Positions 16,468 through 25,748 of a DNA stretch of 64,000 nt are shown piece by piece. A model generated the notes under the pieces. The model was not told the DNA's origin. It did no database searches and was given only the letters and a program-made list of their open reading frames with translations. Source of the DNA: Candidatus Saccharimonadota bacterium (GTDB lineage Bacteria > Patescibacteriota > Saccharimonadia > Saccharimonadales > Saccharimonadaceae); the NCBI GenBank assembly GCA_017515105.1, contig JAFWHO010000004.1, forward strand, positions 186,001 to 250,000, read 5' to 3'. Position 1 is the first letter of the stretch, and every line of letters starts with the position of its first letter. Both the position numbers and the translations under genes were made by a program.

Positions 16468-19400
16468 ATGGTAGAGTTGAAGGCGAGTGATTTTGTGCAT
16501 CTGCACAACCATACACACTATTCTTTGCTGGATGGTTTGACTAAGATTCCGGAACTAGTGAAACTCGTCAAAGAGGAGGGAATGGAAGCGGTAGCGGTGA
16601 CTGACCACGGCACGATGTCGGGGTTAGTTGAGCTATACAAGGAATGTAATGACGCTGGGATCAAGCCGATTTTAGGGCTCGAGGCCTACGTAGCCGCGCG
16701 CCGGAAAACCGATAAAGACCCAGCGCACGATAAACAGAGATTTCATATTACTCTACTCGCCATGAACAACAAGGGTTTTGAAAACCTTTGCCGAATCATG
16801 TCTAACGCCGAGATCGAAGGGAAATATTACAAACCGCGTACCGACCACGAAGATTTGGAAAAATACAATGAGGGGATCATCTGCTTGTCTGGTTGTATGG
16901 GGTCGGAAATCTCTGAGGCGATCCGAGCCGGGGATGACGAGAGGGCCTTGTCGCTAATCGATTGGCATCGGAATGTTTTTAAAGACAGATTTTATTTGGA
17001 GATGCAGGATCACGGTCATCCGAAATCAACCACGCACTCAGAGGAGCAGAAAAAGGTTAACGATTGGCTAATGGCACATGCCGAGGAACTGAAATTGCCT
17101 CTGGTCGTAACTTGTGACGCCCACTATTTAAGCCACGACGACCAAGACGCACACGAGGTGCTGCTTTGTATTGGTACGGCGGCGAATTTATCTGATACTA
17201 ATAGGATGACTTTGAAAGATTTCGATCTTCATGTTGTTTCGGCAAATGAAATTATTGAGCACTGGAAAGATACTTGCCCAGAGGCGGTCCTAAACACTAA
17301 GAAGATTGCTGAGAGATGCAATGTGGATCTACAGCTAGGGCGAATTTTAATTCCAAAATTCCCGGTACCGGACGGTGAAGATGAGAAGTCGTATCTGGAT
17401 AAACTGGTGTTCCGCGGACTGGTTTACCGGTATGGTGGCAAGAAACTGAACGAAACAGAGGCCCTCAGCGTAGAAGATTGTCGCAAACTTCTTGAAAAAA
17501 TCGATAAGGACCGCGATGAAGAGCATAAGATTTTACCTCGAATCGATTACGAGCTCTCGGTTGTGGACAAAATGGGCTACAACGGGTACTTCCTAATCGT
17601 GCAGGACTTTATTAACTGGGGCAAATCACAAAGAATCGTGTACGGGCCCGGGCGTGGCTCGGCGGCTGGGGCGATTTTGGCGTATGCACTCCGTATTACA
17701 GAGCTTGACCCCTTGAAATACGACCTTCTCTTTGAGCGATTCTTGAACCCTGATCGTATTTCGATGCCTGATATCGATACAGATATCCAGGATACAAGGC
17801 GCGATGAGGTGATTCAGTATTGTTCGGATAAATACGGGTTTGACCGAGTATCGAATATTGCGACATTTGGTAAAATGATGGCCAAAAACGCCGTGCGTGA
17901 CGTAGCTAGGGTGCTAGAAGTGCCGTATGCTGAGGCGGATAGGCTAGCCAAAATGGTGCCTGACCCCGTACAAGGCCACCACGTACATCTTGCGGACGCT
18001 ATCCGTGATGTACCGGATTTGAAACAAGAATACGAGACGAACCCGACCTCTAAAGAGGTGATTGATTTCGCTTCCAGGCTAGAGGGGACGATTAGGAACC
18101 ACGGCGTGCATGCTTGTGGCGTGATTATCGCCCCTGATGATTTGGTGAAATTCTTGCCGCTTGAAGTATCGGCCAAGGGGCCAATTGCGGCGCAGTTCCC
18201 AATGGGGCAGGTGGAAGAGCTTGGGCTTCTTAAGATGGACTTCCTTGGGCTTTCTAACCTTTCCGTAATCAACAACGCCCTTAGGATGATTCGAAAAGTT
18301 TATAATACGGAGATTGATTTGTCTAATCTACCTCTGGACGACCCAGAAACTTATGCACTTTTGCAACGGGCGGAGACGACAGGGGTATTCCAGCTAGAAT
18401 CGGCAGGTATGAAGCGGTATTTGAAAGACCTTAAAGCCTCAACATTTGAGGACATCATCGCTATGGTGGCGCTCTATCGCCCAGGACCGATGCAGTTTAT
18501 CGATTCGTTTATTCGACGTAAGCACGGCGAGGAGCCAATCACTTATTTACACCCGGGACTAGAAGGTGCACTCAAGAATACCTACGGAATATTGATCTAT
18601 CAGGAGCAGTTCATGCAGATCTCCCGAACTTGGTGTGGTTTTACCGGTGGTCAGGCAGATACTTTGCGTAAAGCGGTGGGCAAGAAAAAGATTGATCTCA
18701 TGAAAAAGGTGAAGCCGCAATTTATCGAGGGGGCTGTAAAAATCGGTGGCGCGACAGAGGAAATCGCCGAGACCTTCTGGGGTCAATTGCTGGAATTTGC
18801 GAATTACTGCTTTAATAAGTCGCACGCAGCGTGTTACGCTCTAATTGCGTATTGGACAGCCTATCTTAAAGCGCACTTCCCAGATGCGTTTATGGCAGCA
18901 TTAATGACAGCGGATATGCGGTGGACGGATAGACTTGCGATTGAAATGGCTGAATGTAAGAAAATGGGGCTCAAAGTACTCGGCCCTGACATCAACCAGT
19001 CATATGGTGATTTTGGTATTGTGGGCGGCGAGAAGACAATTAGGTTTGGGCTCTCTGGTATCAAGGGAATGGGGAAGGCCCTAGTGGAAGATATTGTGAT
19101 CCCGGAGCGCGACAAAAATGGGCCATTTAAATCGGTTTGTGATTTTGCCAAAAGGGTTGATTCGACCAAATTTAACAAGAAGTCTTGGGAAGGCGCGATC
19201 AAAACTGGGGCTTTTGATAGATTTGGGTATTCAAGATCAGATCTTCTCTTTAACCTCGAATCGGTGCAGGCCTATGGGGCTAAAATTCAAAAAGACGTGG
19301 GCTCTGGGCAGACAGACCTATTTGGTATGATGGGGGATGCTGGCGTAATCCCAGAGGTGGAGATTAAACAGGCGCCGGTGCAACACCCCGAGAAAGAGCA

Positions 19401-20196
19401 GCTGCTTTGGGAGCGTGATTTGATGGGGCTATATCTCTCTGCGCACCCACTCGACAAATATGACACTTACTTCGAAGAGCAAACTCACCCGATGAGCATG
19501 GTTTCGGCCGAATACGATAATAAAATGGTGACAATTGGGGGAATTATCACCGCAGTACGTACGATTTTGACGAAAAAAGGCGACAAAATGGCCTTCGTCA
19601 AAATAGAGAATAAGACCGATGAGACGGAATTTATCGTTTTTCCTTCGGTGTTTGCGGAATGTGGCGGCAAACTCGAGGTAGATAATGTCGTGAGGGTAAA
19701 AGGCAAAGTCAACGCGACAGACAAAGATGGACGAATTAGCTCTGATGTCAAACTGCTTGCGGAGGCCGTTGAGCTAATTTCTGATGAAGATTTAGCCTCT
19801 TATAAATCTACTGGTACGAAACTGGCTGCACCAGTGGCGGCCCCGGGGGGTGGAAGAAGGCGTGGTCGCTCCTCGGCAGAGAAGGTTTATGGAGGGAATG
19901 GAGCGCGGTCTGAAACTCCGAAAATCGAGGATGCGCCTAGGGTCCTAAAAGAACCGCCAAAAGACCCGAGAAAAGAAAGACTTTATATTTTGATTGAAGA
20001 CGCTTCGGATACTGAAGTTTTGACCGCAATACGAAGACTAGCGGATCTATATCTTGGGATGCAAGAGGTGGTGTTGGTATTAAAGGAAGGCGAGGAGAAG
20101 CGCCCCTTGAGGATGCCATTTAAGGTAGATATATCCGAAGATCTCTTGAAGAAGCTTCGTGACTTGGTGGGCGAAGATAAGGTAAAAGTAAACTAA
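16468..20196 (+). CDS. dnaE: DNA polymerase III alpha subunit
   Basis: The replicative polymerase, 1242 aa. Order: PHP domain (HNHTHYSLLDG; VTDHGTMSG; CDAHYLSHDDQDAHE, with metal-type His/Asp kept); the polymerase core with GPGRGSAAG and the catalytic MPDIDTDIQDTRRDEV (Asp-x-Asp); the fingers (YQEQFMQISRTWCGFTGGQAD); tandem helix-hairpin-helix; and the OB-fold (MVTIGGIITAVRTIL). A C-terminal ~60-residue region resembles the DnaE tail. The start is leaderless: TATAAT 16456-16461 ends exactly 7 nt before ATG 16468. The linker after the OB-fold is Gly/Arg-rich. Confidence 0.97.
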   Translation: MVELKASDFVHLHNHTHYSLLDGLTKIPELVKLVKEEGMEAVAVTDHGTMSGLVELYKECNDAGIKPILGLEAYVAARRKTDKDPAHDKQRFHITLLAMNNKGFENLCRIMSNAEIEGKYYKPRTDHEDLEKYNEGIICLSGCMGSEISEAIRAGDDERALSLIDWHRNVFKDRFYLEMQDHGHPKSTTHSEEQKKVNDWLMAHAEELKLPLVVTCDAHYLSHDDQDAHEVLLCIGTAANLSDTNRMTLKDFDLHVVSANEIIEHWKDTCPEAVLNTKKIAERCNVDLQLGRILIPKFPVPDGEDEKSYLDKLVFRGLVYRYGGKKLNETEALSVEDCRKLLEKIDKDRDEEHKILPRIDYELSVVDKMGYNGYFLIVQDFINWGKSQRIVYGPGRGSAAGAILAYALRITELDPLKYDLLFERFLNPDRISMPDIDTDIQDTRRDEVIQYCSDKYGFDRVSNIATFGKMMAKNAVRDVARVLEVPYAEADRLAKMVPDPVQGHHVHLADAIRDVPDLKQEYETNPTSKEVIDFASRLEGTIRNHGVHACGVIIAPDDLVKFLPLEVSAKGPIAAQFPMGQVEELGLLKMDFLGLSNLSVINNALRMIRKVYNTEIDLSNLPLDDPETYALLQRAETTGVFQLESAGMKRYLKDLKASTFEDIIAMVALYRPGPMQFIDSFIRRKHGEEPITYLHPGLEGALKNTYGILIYQEQFMQISRTWCGFTGGQADTLRKAVGKKKIDLMKKVKPQFIEGAVKIGGATEEIAETFWGQLLEFANYCFNKSHAACYALIAYWTAYLKAHFPDAFMAALMTADMRWTDRLAIEMAECKKMGLKVLGPDINQSYGDFGIVGGEKTIRFGLSGIKGMGKALVEDIVIPERDKNGPFKSVCDFAKRVDSTKFNKKSWEGAIKTGAFDRFGYSRSDLLFNLESVQAYGAKIQKDVGSGQTDLFGMMGDAGVIPEVEIKQAPVQHPEKEQLLWERDLMGLYLSAHPLDKYDTYFEEQTHPMSMVSAEYDNKMVTIGGIITAVRTILTKKGDKMAFVKIENKTDETEFIVFPSVFAECGGKLEVDNVVRVKGKVNATDKDGRISSDVKLLAEAVELISDEDLASYKSTGTKLAAPVAAPGGGRRRGRSSAEKVYGGNGARSETPKIEDAPRVLKEPPKDPRKERLYILIEDASDTEVLTAIRRLADLYLGMQEVVLVLKEGEEKRPLRMPFKVDISEDLLKKLRDLVGEDKVKVN

Positions 20197-20248
20197 TAAT
20201 CCAGCCGACTCTTTTCGTGCCACCCCTGTGTCGTGGTATAATGTTAGT

Positions 20249-20665
20249 ATGAAAAAGAAAAAAGTATCGGATTCGGTGACCGTCAATCGTAAGGCAAGGT
20301 ACGATTATATTTTGGGCGACGAGCTCACCGTAGGGATGGTGCTATCTGGAATGGAAGTGCGTTCAATTCGTGACCATCACGTCCAGCTCAAAGGTTCCTT
20401 CGTGACCATCAAAAACTCCGAACTTTGGCTTAATAACCTTACTCTTGGTGCAGAAACAGCGAGAAATATCAAGCTACTCGCAACCAGGAAGCAGATCGAG
20501 GCCCTCGCACGCGAAAAGGTCGCTGGCTCAACTATCGTCCCCGTGAGGCTCCTAGGGGGGTCTAGACATATCAAACTCGTAATCGCAGTAGGCAAAGGCA
20601 AGAAGAAATACGACAAGCGCGAAACGATCAAAAAGCGCGACATCGAACGAGGAAGATATAACTGA
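20249..20665 (+). CDS. smpB: tmRNA-binding protein SmpB
   Basis: SmpB binds tmRNA for trans-translation ribosome rescue. 138 aa with the OB-type core (KARYDYILGDELTVGMVLSG, EVRSIRDHHVQLKGSFV, ELWLNNL) and the C-terminal KKYDKRETIKKRDIERG that enters the mRNA channel; the tail is a little short. Start: a GTG at 20228 is in frame, but the -10 TATAAT (20237-20242) lies between it and ATG 20249. The -10 ends 7 nt before that ATG, so ATG 20249 is a leaderless start. No tmRNA gene was recognised in the window. Confidence 0.93.
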   Translation: MKKKKVSDSVTVNRKARYDYILGDELTVGMVLSGMEVRSIRDHHVQLKGSFVTIKNSELWLNNLTLGAETARNIKLLATRKQIEALAREKVAGSTIVPVRLLGGSRHIKLVIAVGKGKKKYDKRETIKKRDIERGRYN

Positions 20666-20709
20666 TTTCTTTGGTGATAGAAGTGATATAATTAAAAAAA
20701 GGAGGCTAT

Positions 20710-21384
20710 ATGGCTAATACAAAATCATCTAGCAGTGAAGGGAAGGCAAACTCACAATCTATCATCATCGCAATACTTTCTACCGTGATCGTATGCGCCG
20801 CGATCGTGATAGTGATTTTAATTTCAACTGGCGTAATTAAGGTCGGGGGAGCGACGAGCGATAATGGCGGCGACACCGATATCACTTCAGTGGATGGCGG
20901 CAATGGCACTGGCGGGACCGGTGGAACTGGTGGGGCTGGGACTAGCACTGGCGGGATAATCGACAATACTTACCCGAGAGTTACGGTAAACAATGCCAAT
21001 CTAGCTAAAGTCGATGATCTAGAATTTTATTTGCCAAAGACTTTTGAAGCGGGCGGCAAAAATAGCGAAGGTGCCTACACATACAACCTCGTAAACGACG
21101 ATGGTTGGGCGCAAGTTTTGGTATATGTTGAAAAAACCAACTTGTCTCCTGAAAAGTATTTGAACAAAATTAGTTCGTATTTAGACATTACGGATAAAGA
21201 TTATCAAATGAACGGAACTAGCTGGGTGCAAGGCGAAAATGCATCGGCGCTGGCTTACGCCACTGAGCTTGATGGCACTATTTATGCGGTATATTATGCT
21301 GTAAAGCTCGATTCCGATAGCACAGCTGAAGCGATGTCAATGATCCCGAAGACGCTCTACATGGCTAGGATTTACCAAAAATAG
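20710..21384 (+). CDS. Single-TM extracellular protein with Gly/Thr linker
   Basis: 224 aa. One TM at about residues 19-41 (IIIAILSTVIVCAAIVIVIL) and no cleavage site, so an N-in anchor. A Gly/Thr/Asp-rich linker follows to ~residue 85, then a ~135-residue folded domain of unknown family (VDDLEFYLPKTFEAGG; WVQGENASALAYATEL). The linker matches that of the protein cut at the left edge of the window. AAAAGGAGG ribosome binding site, with its own TATAAT at ~20684-20690. Function unknown; probably cell-surface exposed. Confidence 0.72.
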   Translation: MANTKSSSSEGKANSQSIIIAILSTVIVCAAIVIVILISTGVIKVGGATSDNGGDTDITSVDGGNGTGGTGGTGGAGTSTGGIIDNTYPRVTVNNANLAKVDDLEFYLPKTFEAGGKNSEGAYTYNLVNDDGWAQVLVYVEKTNLSPEKYLNKISSYLDITDKDYQMNGTSWVQGENASALAYATELDGTIYAVYYAVKLDSDSTAEAMSMIPKTLYMARIYQK

Positions 21385-21397
21385 GGAGCTTCAGGAC

Positions 21398-22180
21398 GTG
21401 AAGATTTATTCGTGGAACGTGAACGGACTAAGAGCGGTGCTCAGGAAGGGGGCTCTGCAGAGCTTTATCAATAAATACGATCCGGATATTCTGTGTTTGC
21501 AAGAGACCAAGGCCAAACAAGGTCAGGCAGAAGTGGATCTGCCGGAATATGAGGAACTTTGGAATTCGGCGGAGCGCCCTGGGTACGCTGGGACGGCGAT
21601 TTTTACTAAAATCAAACCTTTGTCGGTGCGAAACAATTTGCCGACCACCAAGGTGTTTGCGGATAGTTTCGGGGATCCTTTGACGGAAGGAAGAGTGCTT
21701 ACGGCGGAGTTTGAAAAGTTCTTCCTGGTAAACGTTTATACGCCAAATTCCAAGAATCAGCTGGAAAGATTGGGGCTTAGAAATGAAAAGTGGGACCCGG
21801 AATTTTTGAAGTATTTGAAAGATTTGGAGAAAGAGAAACCAGTAGTTGTCTGCGGAGATTTTAACGCGGCGCACGAGGAGATCGATATCGCGCGGCCGAG
21901 GACCAACCATCATTCGGCAGGATTCACCGATGAAGAAAGGCAGGGGATTACGAATATTGTGGAGTCGGGATTAATCGATAGTTTTAGGACTCTCAATCCC
22001 GATGCGGTGAGGTATACTTGGTGGTCACACTGGGGCAATGCAAGAGCTAACAATGTGGGGTGGAGAATTGATTATTTCTTCGTGTCCAAGAGTTTGAAGC
22101 CTAATCTGAAATCGGCAGAGATTTACGAGGACGTAGAAGGGTCGGATCACTGCCCAGTATCAATTGATTTGGAGGTTTAG
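21398..22180 (+). CDS. xthA: Exodeoxyribonuclease III (AP endonuclease)
   Basis: EEP-fold nuclease of base excision repair. Seen: WNVNGLRAVL, CLQETKA (metal-binding Glu), GDFNAAHEEIDIARP (catalytic Asp/Asn), and GWRIDYFFVSKSL with final SDHCPV (catalytic His). 260 aa, standard. It starts with GTG 21398 after a short AGGA. Its TAG is directly followed by the ATG of the next gene. Confidence 0.95.
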   Translation: MKIYSWNVNGLRAVLRKGALQSFINKYDPDILCLQETKAKQGQAEVDLPEYEELWNSAERPGYAGTAIFTKIKPLSVRNNLPTTKVFADSFGDPLTEGRVLTAEFEKFFLVNVYTPNSKNQLERLGLRNEKWDPEFLKYLKDLEKEKPVVVCGDFNAAHEEIDIARPRTNHHSAGFTDEERQGITNIVESGLIDSFRTLNPDAVRYTWWSHWGNARANNVGWRIDYFFVSKSLKPNLKSAEIYEDVEGSDHCPVSIDLEV

Positions 22181-22966
22181 ATGGATTTTTTTGAAAAGTT
22201 AGAATCAAATCCGTACGAGGATTTGAGATGGAATATACCAGAGAAAAAACAGGGCACCATTAATGTAATTGGTGGAAATGTGGGGCATTTTCGGACCGAG
22301 ATTAAGACGGCTGAATATGTCGCCGAGAATTATCCTGTTCAAGACGTGAGGCTGGTGCTTCCTGATGCCCTGAAGGGCAAAATCCCAGATATGCCGAATT
22401 TCGTGTTTTTGCCCTCGGTGGATGCGGGTGGATTTTCGGAAAGTCAGGAATTAATTGATGAGTTTAGTAAGGCTGATTTTAACCTGGTGCTAGGTGATTT
22501 GTCCCGAAATACGGTGACCGGAAAGGCGGTAGCGAGCGCGGTTAAAACTTCCGAAAAAATGACTCTTGTTACGCGTGATGCGGTGGATCTATTAGCCGAG
22601 AACTCACCCGACAGATGGTTGATGAACGAAAACGTGATCGTCATGGCTTCGATGAGTCAACTAATGAAGCTAATGCGCGCGGTGTACTATCCGAAAGTAA
22701 TGTTGTTGTCGTCCTCACTGATGCGAGTGGCGGAAACCTTGCACAAATTTACGCTAAGCTACCCAGTAAGCATCGTAACGCTCCATAATGGGCAGGTGTT
22801 AATTGCCAGGAATGGTATCGTGAAAGCACTAGACCTTGCCAACACTGGCTACTCGGCAATGACTTTCTGGGGTGGCGAAGTGGCGGGGAAAATTGTGAGC
22901 ATGAATCTTTATAGCCCTAATAAGTTTATCGAGGCTAGCGTGGCCGCGGTGTGGGCCGGAAAATAA
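22181..22966 (+). CDS. Divergent NAD(P)HX dehydratase (NnrD/ribokinase-fold)-like protein
   Basis: 261 aa. The layout resembles the carbohydrate-kinase-like domain of NnrD/YjeF C-terminal: INVIGGNVGHFRTEIKTAEYV, VLGDLSRNTVTGKAVA, LVTRDAVDLL, and a late Gly-rich turn. The canonical GTGDVLAG catalytic segment is not present; in its place is GYSAMTFWGGEVAG. It is therefore either a strongly divergent repair enzyme or a non-catalytic relative. GGAGG ribosome binding site with zero spacing from xthA, so same transcript. Assignment is tentative. Confidence 0.5.
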   Translation: MDFFEKLESNPYEDLRWNIPEKKQGTINVIGGNVGHFRTEIKTAEYVAENYPVQDVRLVLPDALKGKIPDMPNFVFLPSVDAGGFSESQELIDEFSKADFNLVLGDLSRNTVTGKAVASAVKTSEKMTLVTRDAVDLLAENSPDRWLMNENVIVMASMSQLMKLMRAVYYPKVMLLSSSLMRVAETLHKFTLSYPVSIVTLHNGQVLIARNGIVKALDLANTGYSAMTFWGGEVAGKIVSMNLYSPNKFIEASVAAVWAGK

Positions 22967-22974
22967 ATCCGGGG

Positions 22975-24216
22975 CTATTTTTTAGACTTGGCGATTTCTG
23001 ATTCAAATATTTTTTCAAGTTGTTTAATTCTTTTGGACATTAAGACTTCGTTGCGATGCCTTAGCATCACTTGGCTCATTTTTTCAATTCTTTCGGGGTG
23101 CGAAAGGAGATCGTTTAGAGCGTCGGCGATCGCTTCTTCTGTTTCGTTTTTGGACATTACAAAGCTTCCTTTCGGCACGATTTCTTGCATGTCAGGGTCG
23201 CAGAACAGGACTGGTACGCCGTGGGCTTCCGCCTCGATCAGGGTCATGCCGAAGGTGTCAAAATCGTATGAAACCAGAACATCCAGATGGGCATTTTCGA
23301 TGGACGACTGGATTTTTTTGAATGAAATGTCGCCATGAAATACAGCGTTCAGGTGGTGGTGTCTCGCAAAACGCTTAGCCTTGGCTAGATGATTACCGCC
23401 ACCGTAGACGTCGAGTTGATATTTACCAGTAACCCTGGTGAGGGCCTTGAGGAACGGCATAATGCGTTTTTCACTGGATACACGGGAATGCCAAATTATT
23501 CTCATGGTCTCACCCGGGTTCACGGTTTTTAGCTTAGGAGACTCCGGGTATTTAGCGTCTGGGTAGCCGTTAGGGAATACTTCACTTGGACTCGTGAGGC
23601 CAAAATGGATTAGCTTCTTACGGAAATGCTCGGACGGAGTCAAGACTAAGTCGGCGCAGTTTGCGTGATTTACCATCAGCGCCCACATTTTGGCACGCGC
23701 AACAGTATCTGCTAAGTTGTTGTCGCGCTGAACTTTGGTCTTATGGGGAAGATACCAGGAATGAAACCAGCAAAGGAAAAATGCCACAATAGTGCGAAAA
23801 CCAAACGACACAAGATTAGCCTCACCAACATCCTCGCGGCCGTGCATAACCTGGATTGTGGGGATATTTAGCTCTTTGCCGAGGCGCAGCCCAGCGATAG
23901 AGCAGCCACCTTCGTAGTGGATGTAAAAAATATCAAAATCCTTGATCTCGGGGTGGTTTGCCATCAGCCATTTTTCGACTATTTTGGGACGACGAGCGAT
24001 CGGTACAATGCCCCTAAAAAACACCTTGCATGAGGGAACCGGAAAGATGTTTTGACTTCTTAATCGCTTTTTTTCTTGTTCGGATTTTGGATAGCTGCTG
24101 CTAAAAACATACACGGTGTGCCCGAGCGATTCGAGGGCCTTTTTTTGGGTATTGATCGATGTCACGATACCGCCAGTAAGGTCTAAAAAACAATCCGAAA
24201 AAAACGCTATTTTCAT
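22975..24216 (-). CDS. Glycosyltransferase family 4
   Basis: A GT-B fold glycosyltransferase: N-terminal FFSDCFLDLTGGIVTSINTQ (acceptor domain), IIWHSRVSSEKRIMPFLKAL at the donor domain and the nucleotide-sugar motif SYDFDTFGMTLIEAEAHGVP (E-x7-E type). 413 aa. It likely transfers a hexose to a lipid or glycan at the inner face of the membrane. Leaderless: a minus-strand TAAAAT (24228-24223) ends 7 nt before ATG 24216. It converges on gene 22181 with an 8-nt gap and no obvious terminator. Confidence 0.9.
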   Translation of the reverse strand: MKIAFFSDCFLDLTGGIVTSINTQKKALESLGHTVYVFSSSYPKSEQEKKRLRSQNIFPVPSCKVFFRGIVPIARRPKIVEKWLMANHPEIKDFDIFYIHYEGGCSIAGLRLGKELNIPTIQVMHGREDVGEANLVSFGFRTIVAFFLCWFHSWYLPHKTKVQRDNNLADTVARAKMWALMVNHANCADLVLTPSEHFRKKLIHFGLTSPSEVFPNGYPDAKYPESPKLKTVNPGETMRIIWHSRVSSEKRIMPFLKALTRVTGKYQLDVYGGGNHLAKAKRFARHHHLNAVFHGDISFKKIQSSIENAHLDVLVSYDFDTFGMTLIEAEAHGVPVLFCDPDMQEIVPKGSFVMSKNETEEAIADALNDLLSHPERIEKMSQVMLRHRNEVLMSKRIKQLEKIFESEIAKSKK

Positions 24217-24241
24217 GGTTTTATTTTACCACGTCACGTGA

Positions 24242-24247
24242 TATAAT
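24242..24247 (+). promoter_or_regulatory. -10 box of metK
   Basis: TATAAT at 24242-24247 just before the riboswitch; predicted start ~24254. Confidence 0.65.
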
Positions 24248-24261
24248 CGTAGGGTTATCAT

Positions 24262-24356
24262 TTAATATCAAGAAGGGGCGAGGGACCGGCCCGGTGACCC
24301 CCTACCAACCTAGCGTAAGCCAAGGTGGTAATTCCGGCCAAGAAAGGAAAGATATG
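24262..24356 (+). promoter_or_regulatory. SAM riboswitch (SAM-I/IV clan) in the metK leader
   Basis: The leader carries the class signature: ATCAAGAAGGGG, the kink-turn P2 region GAGGGACCGGCCCGGTGA then CCCCC, CCAACC, and GGTGGTAATTCC (24270-24340). ATATC (24265-24269) can pair with GATAT (24351-24355) as P1. That would bury the metK start codon (ATG 24354) when SAM is bound, so control is probably translational. No terminator hairpin with T-run is seen, which agrees. Assignment to SAM-I rather than SAM-IV is not settled. Confidence 0.88.
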
Positions 24357-25319
24357 TTCTACAGAACTGCGGAGAGCGTTTCTCCAAAACACCCAGACAA
24401 ACTATGCGACCGAATCAGCGATGCGATTTTGGACGCTTATCTTGCTGCCGACCCAGATGCTAGAGTCGCGGCGGAGACTTGCGGCGGACACGGCGTAGTG
24501 TTCGTAACAGGCGAAATTACATCCAAAGCCGACGACGTGGATGTCCCGGCCATCGTTCATCGCATTGCGGGCGACGATGTCGAGGTGCACACGAAGATTG
24601 TCAAACAATCGCCAGAAATTGCACAAGGCGTAGACACCGGTGGCGCAGGTGACCAGGGAATTATGATTGGCTATGCCTGTGATGAGACCCCTGAGCTATT
24701 GCCGCGCGAAGTGGTGCTAGCCCGCCGATTAAACCAATTCATTTACGACAAGCATCCATACGATGGTAAGACCCAGGTCACCATTGCGCCGGATGGCTCG
24801 ATCGATTCTATCGTAGCAAGCTTTCAGAATGTTTCGCATGATGAGCTCGAAAAACTAGTGAGTGATTTTATCGCTAAAGAAAAATTGGAAGGCAAATTGG
24901 AGCTACATCTAAACCCTGCCGGTGACTGGAACCAAGGTGGCTTTGACGCCGATACCGGGCTCACTGGTCGTAAACTAATCGTAGATAACTACGGCCCACG
25001 CGTAGCTATTGGCGGTGGATGTTATTCTGGTAAAGACCCATCCAAGGTGGATCGTTCCGCGGCTTATATGGCACGCCGTATTGCGGTGGATTACCTAAGG
25101 GAGCGCAAAGCGCATGAGGTCTTGGTGAGACTAGCCTATGCAATTGGTTATGCCGAGCCTCTCGAAAAAACAGTAATCATTGACGGCAAACCAGAAGAAA
25201 TTGAAGGCTACGACCTTACTCCGCGTGGAATTATCAAATATCTAGATTTGAAGCGCCCAATCTACGAAAAAAGCGCCGAGTACGGCCACTACGGCGAAGG
25301 ATTTGACTGGGATAAATAA
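24354..25319 (+). CDS. metK: S-adenosylmethionine synthetase
   Basis: Makes SAM from methionine and ATP. Motifs: SVSPKHPDKLCDRISDAILD at the N-terminus, TGGAGDQGIMIGYACDET (central GDQG loop), GLTGRKLIVDNYG and GGGCYSGKDPSKVDRSAAYM. 321 aa is shorter than the ~380 of most MetK; the shortening appears spread over loops and the C-terminus. ATG 24354 follows AAAGGAAAG; the longer frame from GTG 24294 would put the riboswitch inside the protein and is rejected. Feedback control is by the SAM riboswitch in its leader. Confidence 0.95.
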   Translation: MFYRTAESVSPKHPDKLCDRISDAILDAYLAADPDARVAAETCGGHGVVFVTGEITSKADDVDVPAIVHRIAGDDVEVHTKIVKQSPEIAQGVDTGGAGDQGIMIGYACDETPELLPREVVLARRLNQFIYDKHPYDGKTQVTIAPDGSIDSIVASFQNVSHDELEKLVSDFIAKEKLEGKLELHLNPAGDWNQGGFDADTGLTGRKLIVDNYGPRVAIGGGCYSGKDPSKVDRSAAYMARRIAVDYLRERKAHEVLVRLAYAIGYAEPLEKTVIIDGKPEEIEGYDLTPRGIIKYLDLKRPIYEKSAEYGHYGEGFDWDK

Positions 25320-25337
25320 CTAAAAGGAGGGCAAAAA

Positions 25338-25535
25338 ATGAACAATGCCCCAGACGACAATAAGGAACTCGACATACGACCCGAAGAGAAAGAAAGTAAT
25401 GAGTCGACTGGGGCAGAAATTTATCCATACGATGAATTCGTCTACGGCAATATGAACGGTGACGGTTTTGGCAAGATGCTTGTTGCGGCGAAGGAATTCA
25501 TGAGAAGCTTGGGGCGATACCCTGAGATGCCTTGA
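25338..25535 (+). CDS. Small acidic hypothetical protein (65 aa)
   Basis: AAAGGAGGG ribosome binding site before ATG 25338, 18 nt after metK stop, so co-transcribed with metK and under the same riboswitch if control were transcriptional. Asp/Glu/Asn-rich, no TM, ending in a short helix (GFGKMLVAAKEFMRSLG). No family recognised. Confidence 0.6.
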   Translation: MNNAPDDNKELDIRPEEKESNESTGAEIYPYDEFVYGNMNGDGFGKMLVAAKEFMRSLGRYPEMP

Positions 25536-25598
25536 CATTTTGTAGTTTGTATGTTATCACTAAAATAGTGACGTATTCTTTTTGCGTCATAGTATTTT

Positions 25599-25745
25599 TA
25601 TAATCGTTTTTGGAATGTCATAGCAAATTGCTTAGCAGCGCAGAGCACAGGATCAACATCGTGTGTCGTGCGCTGCTAAGCAGCAATAAGTCCCATTGTC
25701 TGTTGCGGTTCGAAAATGAACTACACATATCATGAAAGGAGATTT
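25599..25745 (+). promoter_or_regulatory. Promoter and long-hairpin leader of gene 25749
   Basis: TATAAT at 25599-25604. The leader contains GCTTAGCAGCGC (25630-25641), which pairs perfectly over 12 bp with GCGCTGCTAAGC (25670-25681), with an inner CAC/GTG pairing. AAAGGAG precedes ATG 25749. The hairpin has no T-run, so it is a leader structure and not a terminator. Confidence 0.55.
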
Positions 25746-25748
25746 GTT

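Noticed and set aside
24294-24353. GTG start of metK at 24294
   Set aside because: It would translate the SAM riboswitch; ATG 24354 has a ribosome binding site and the family N-terminus.
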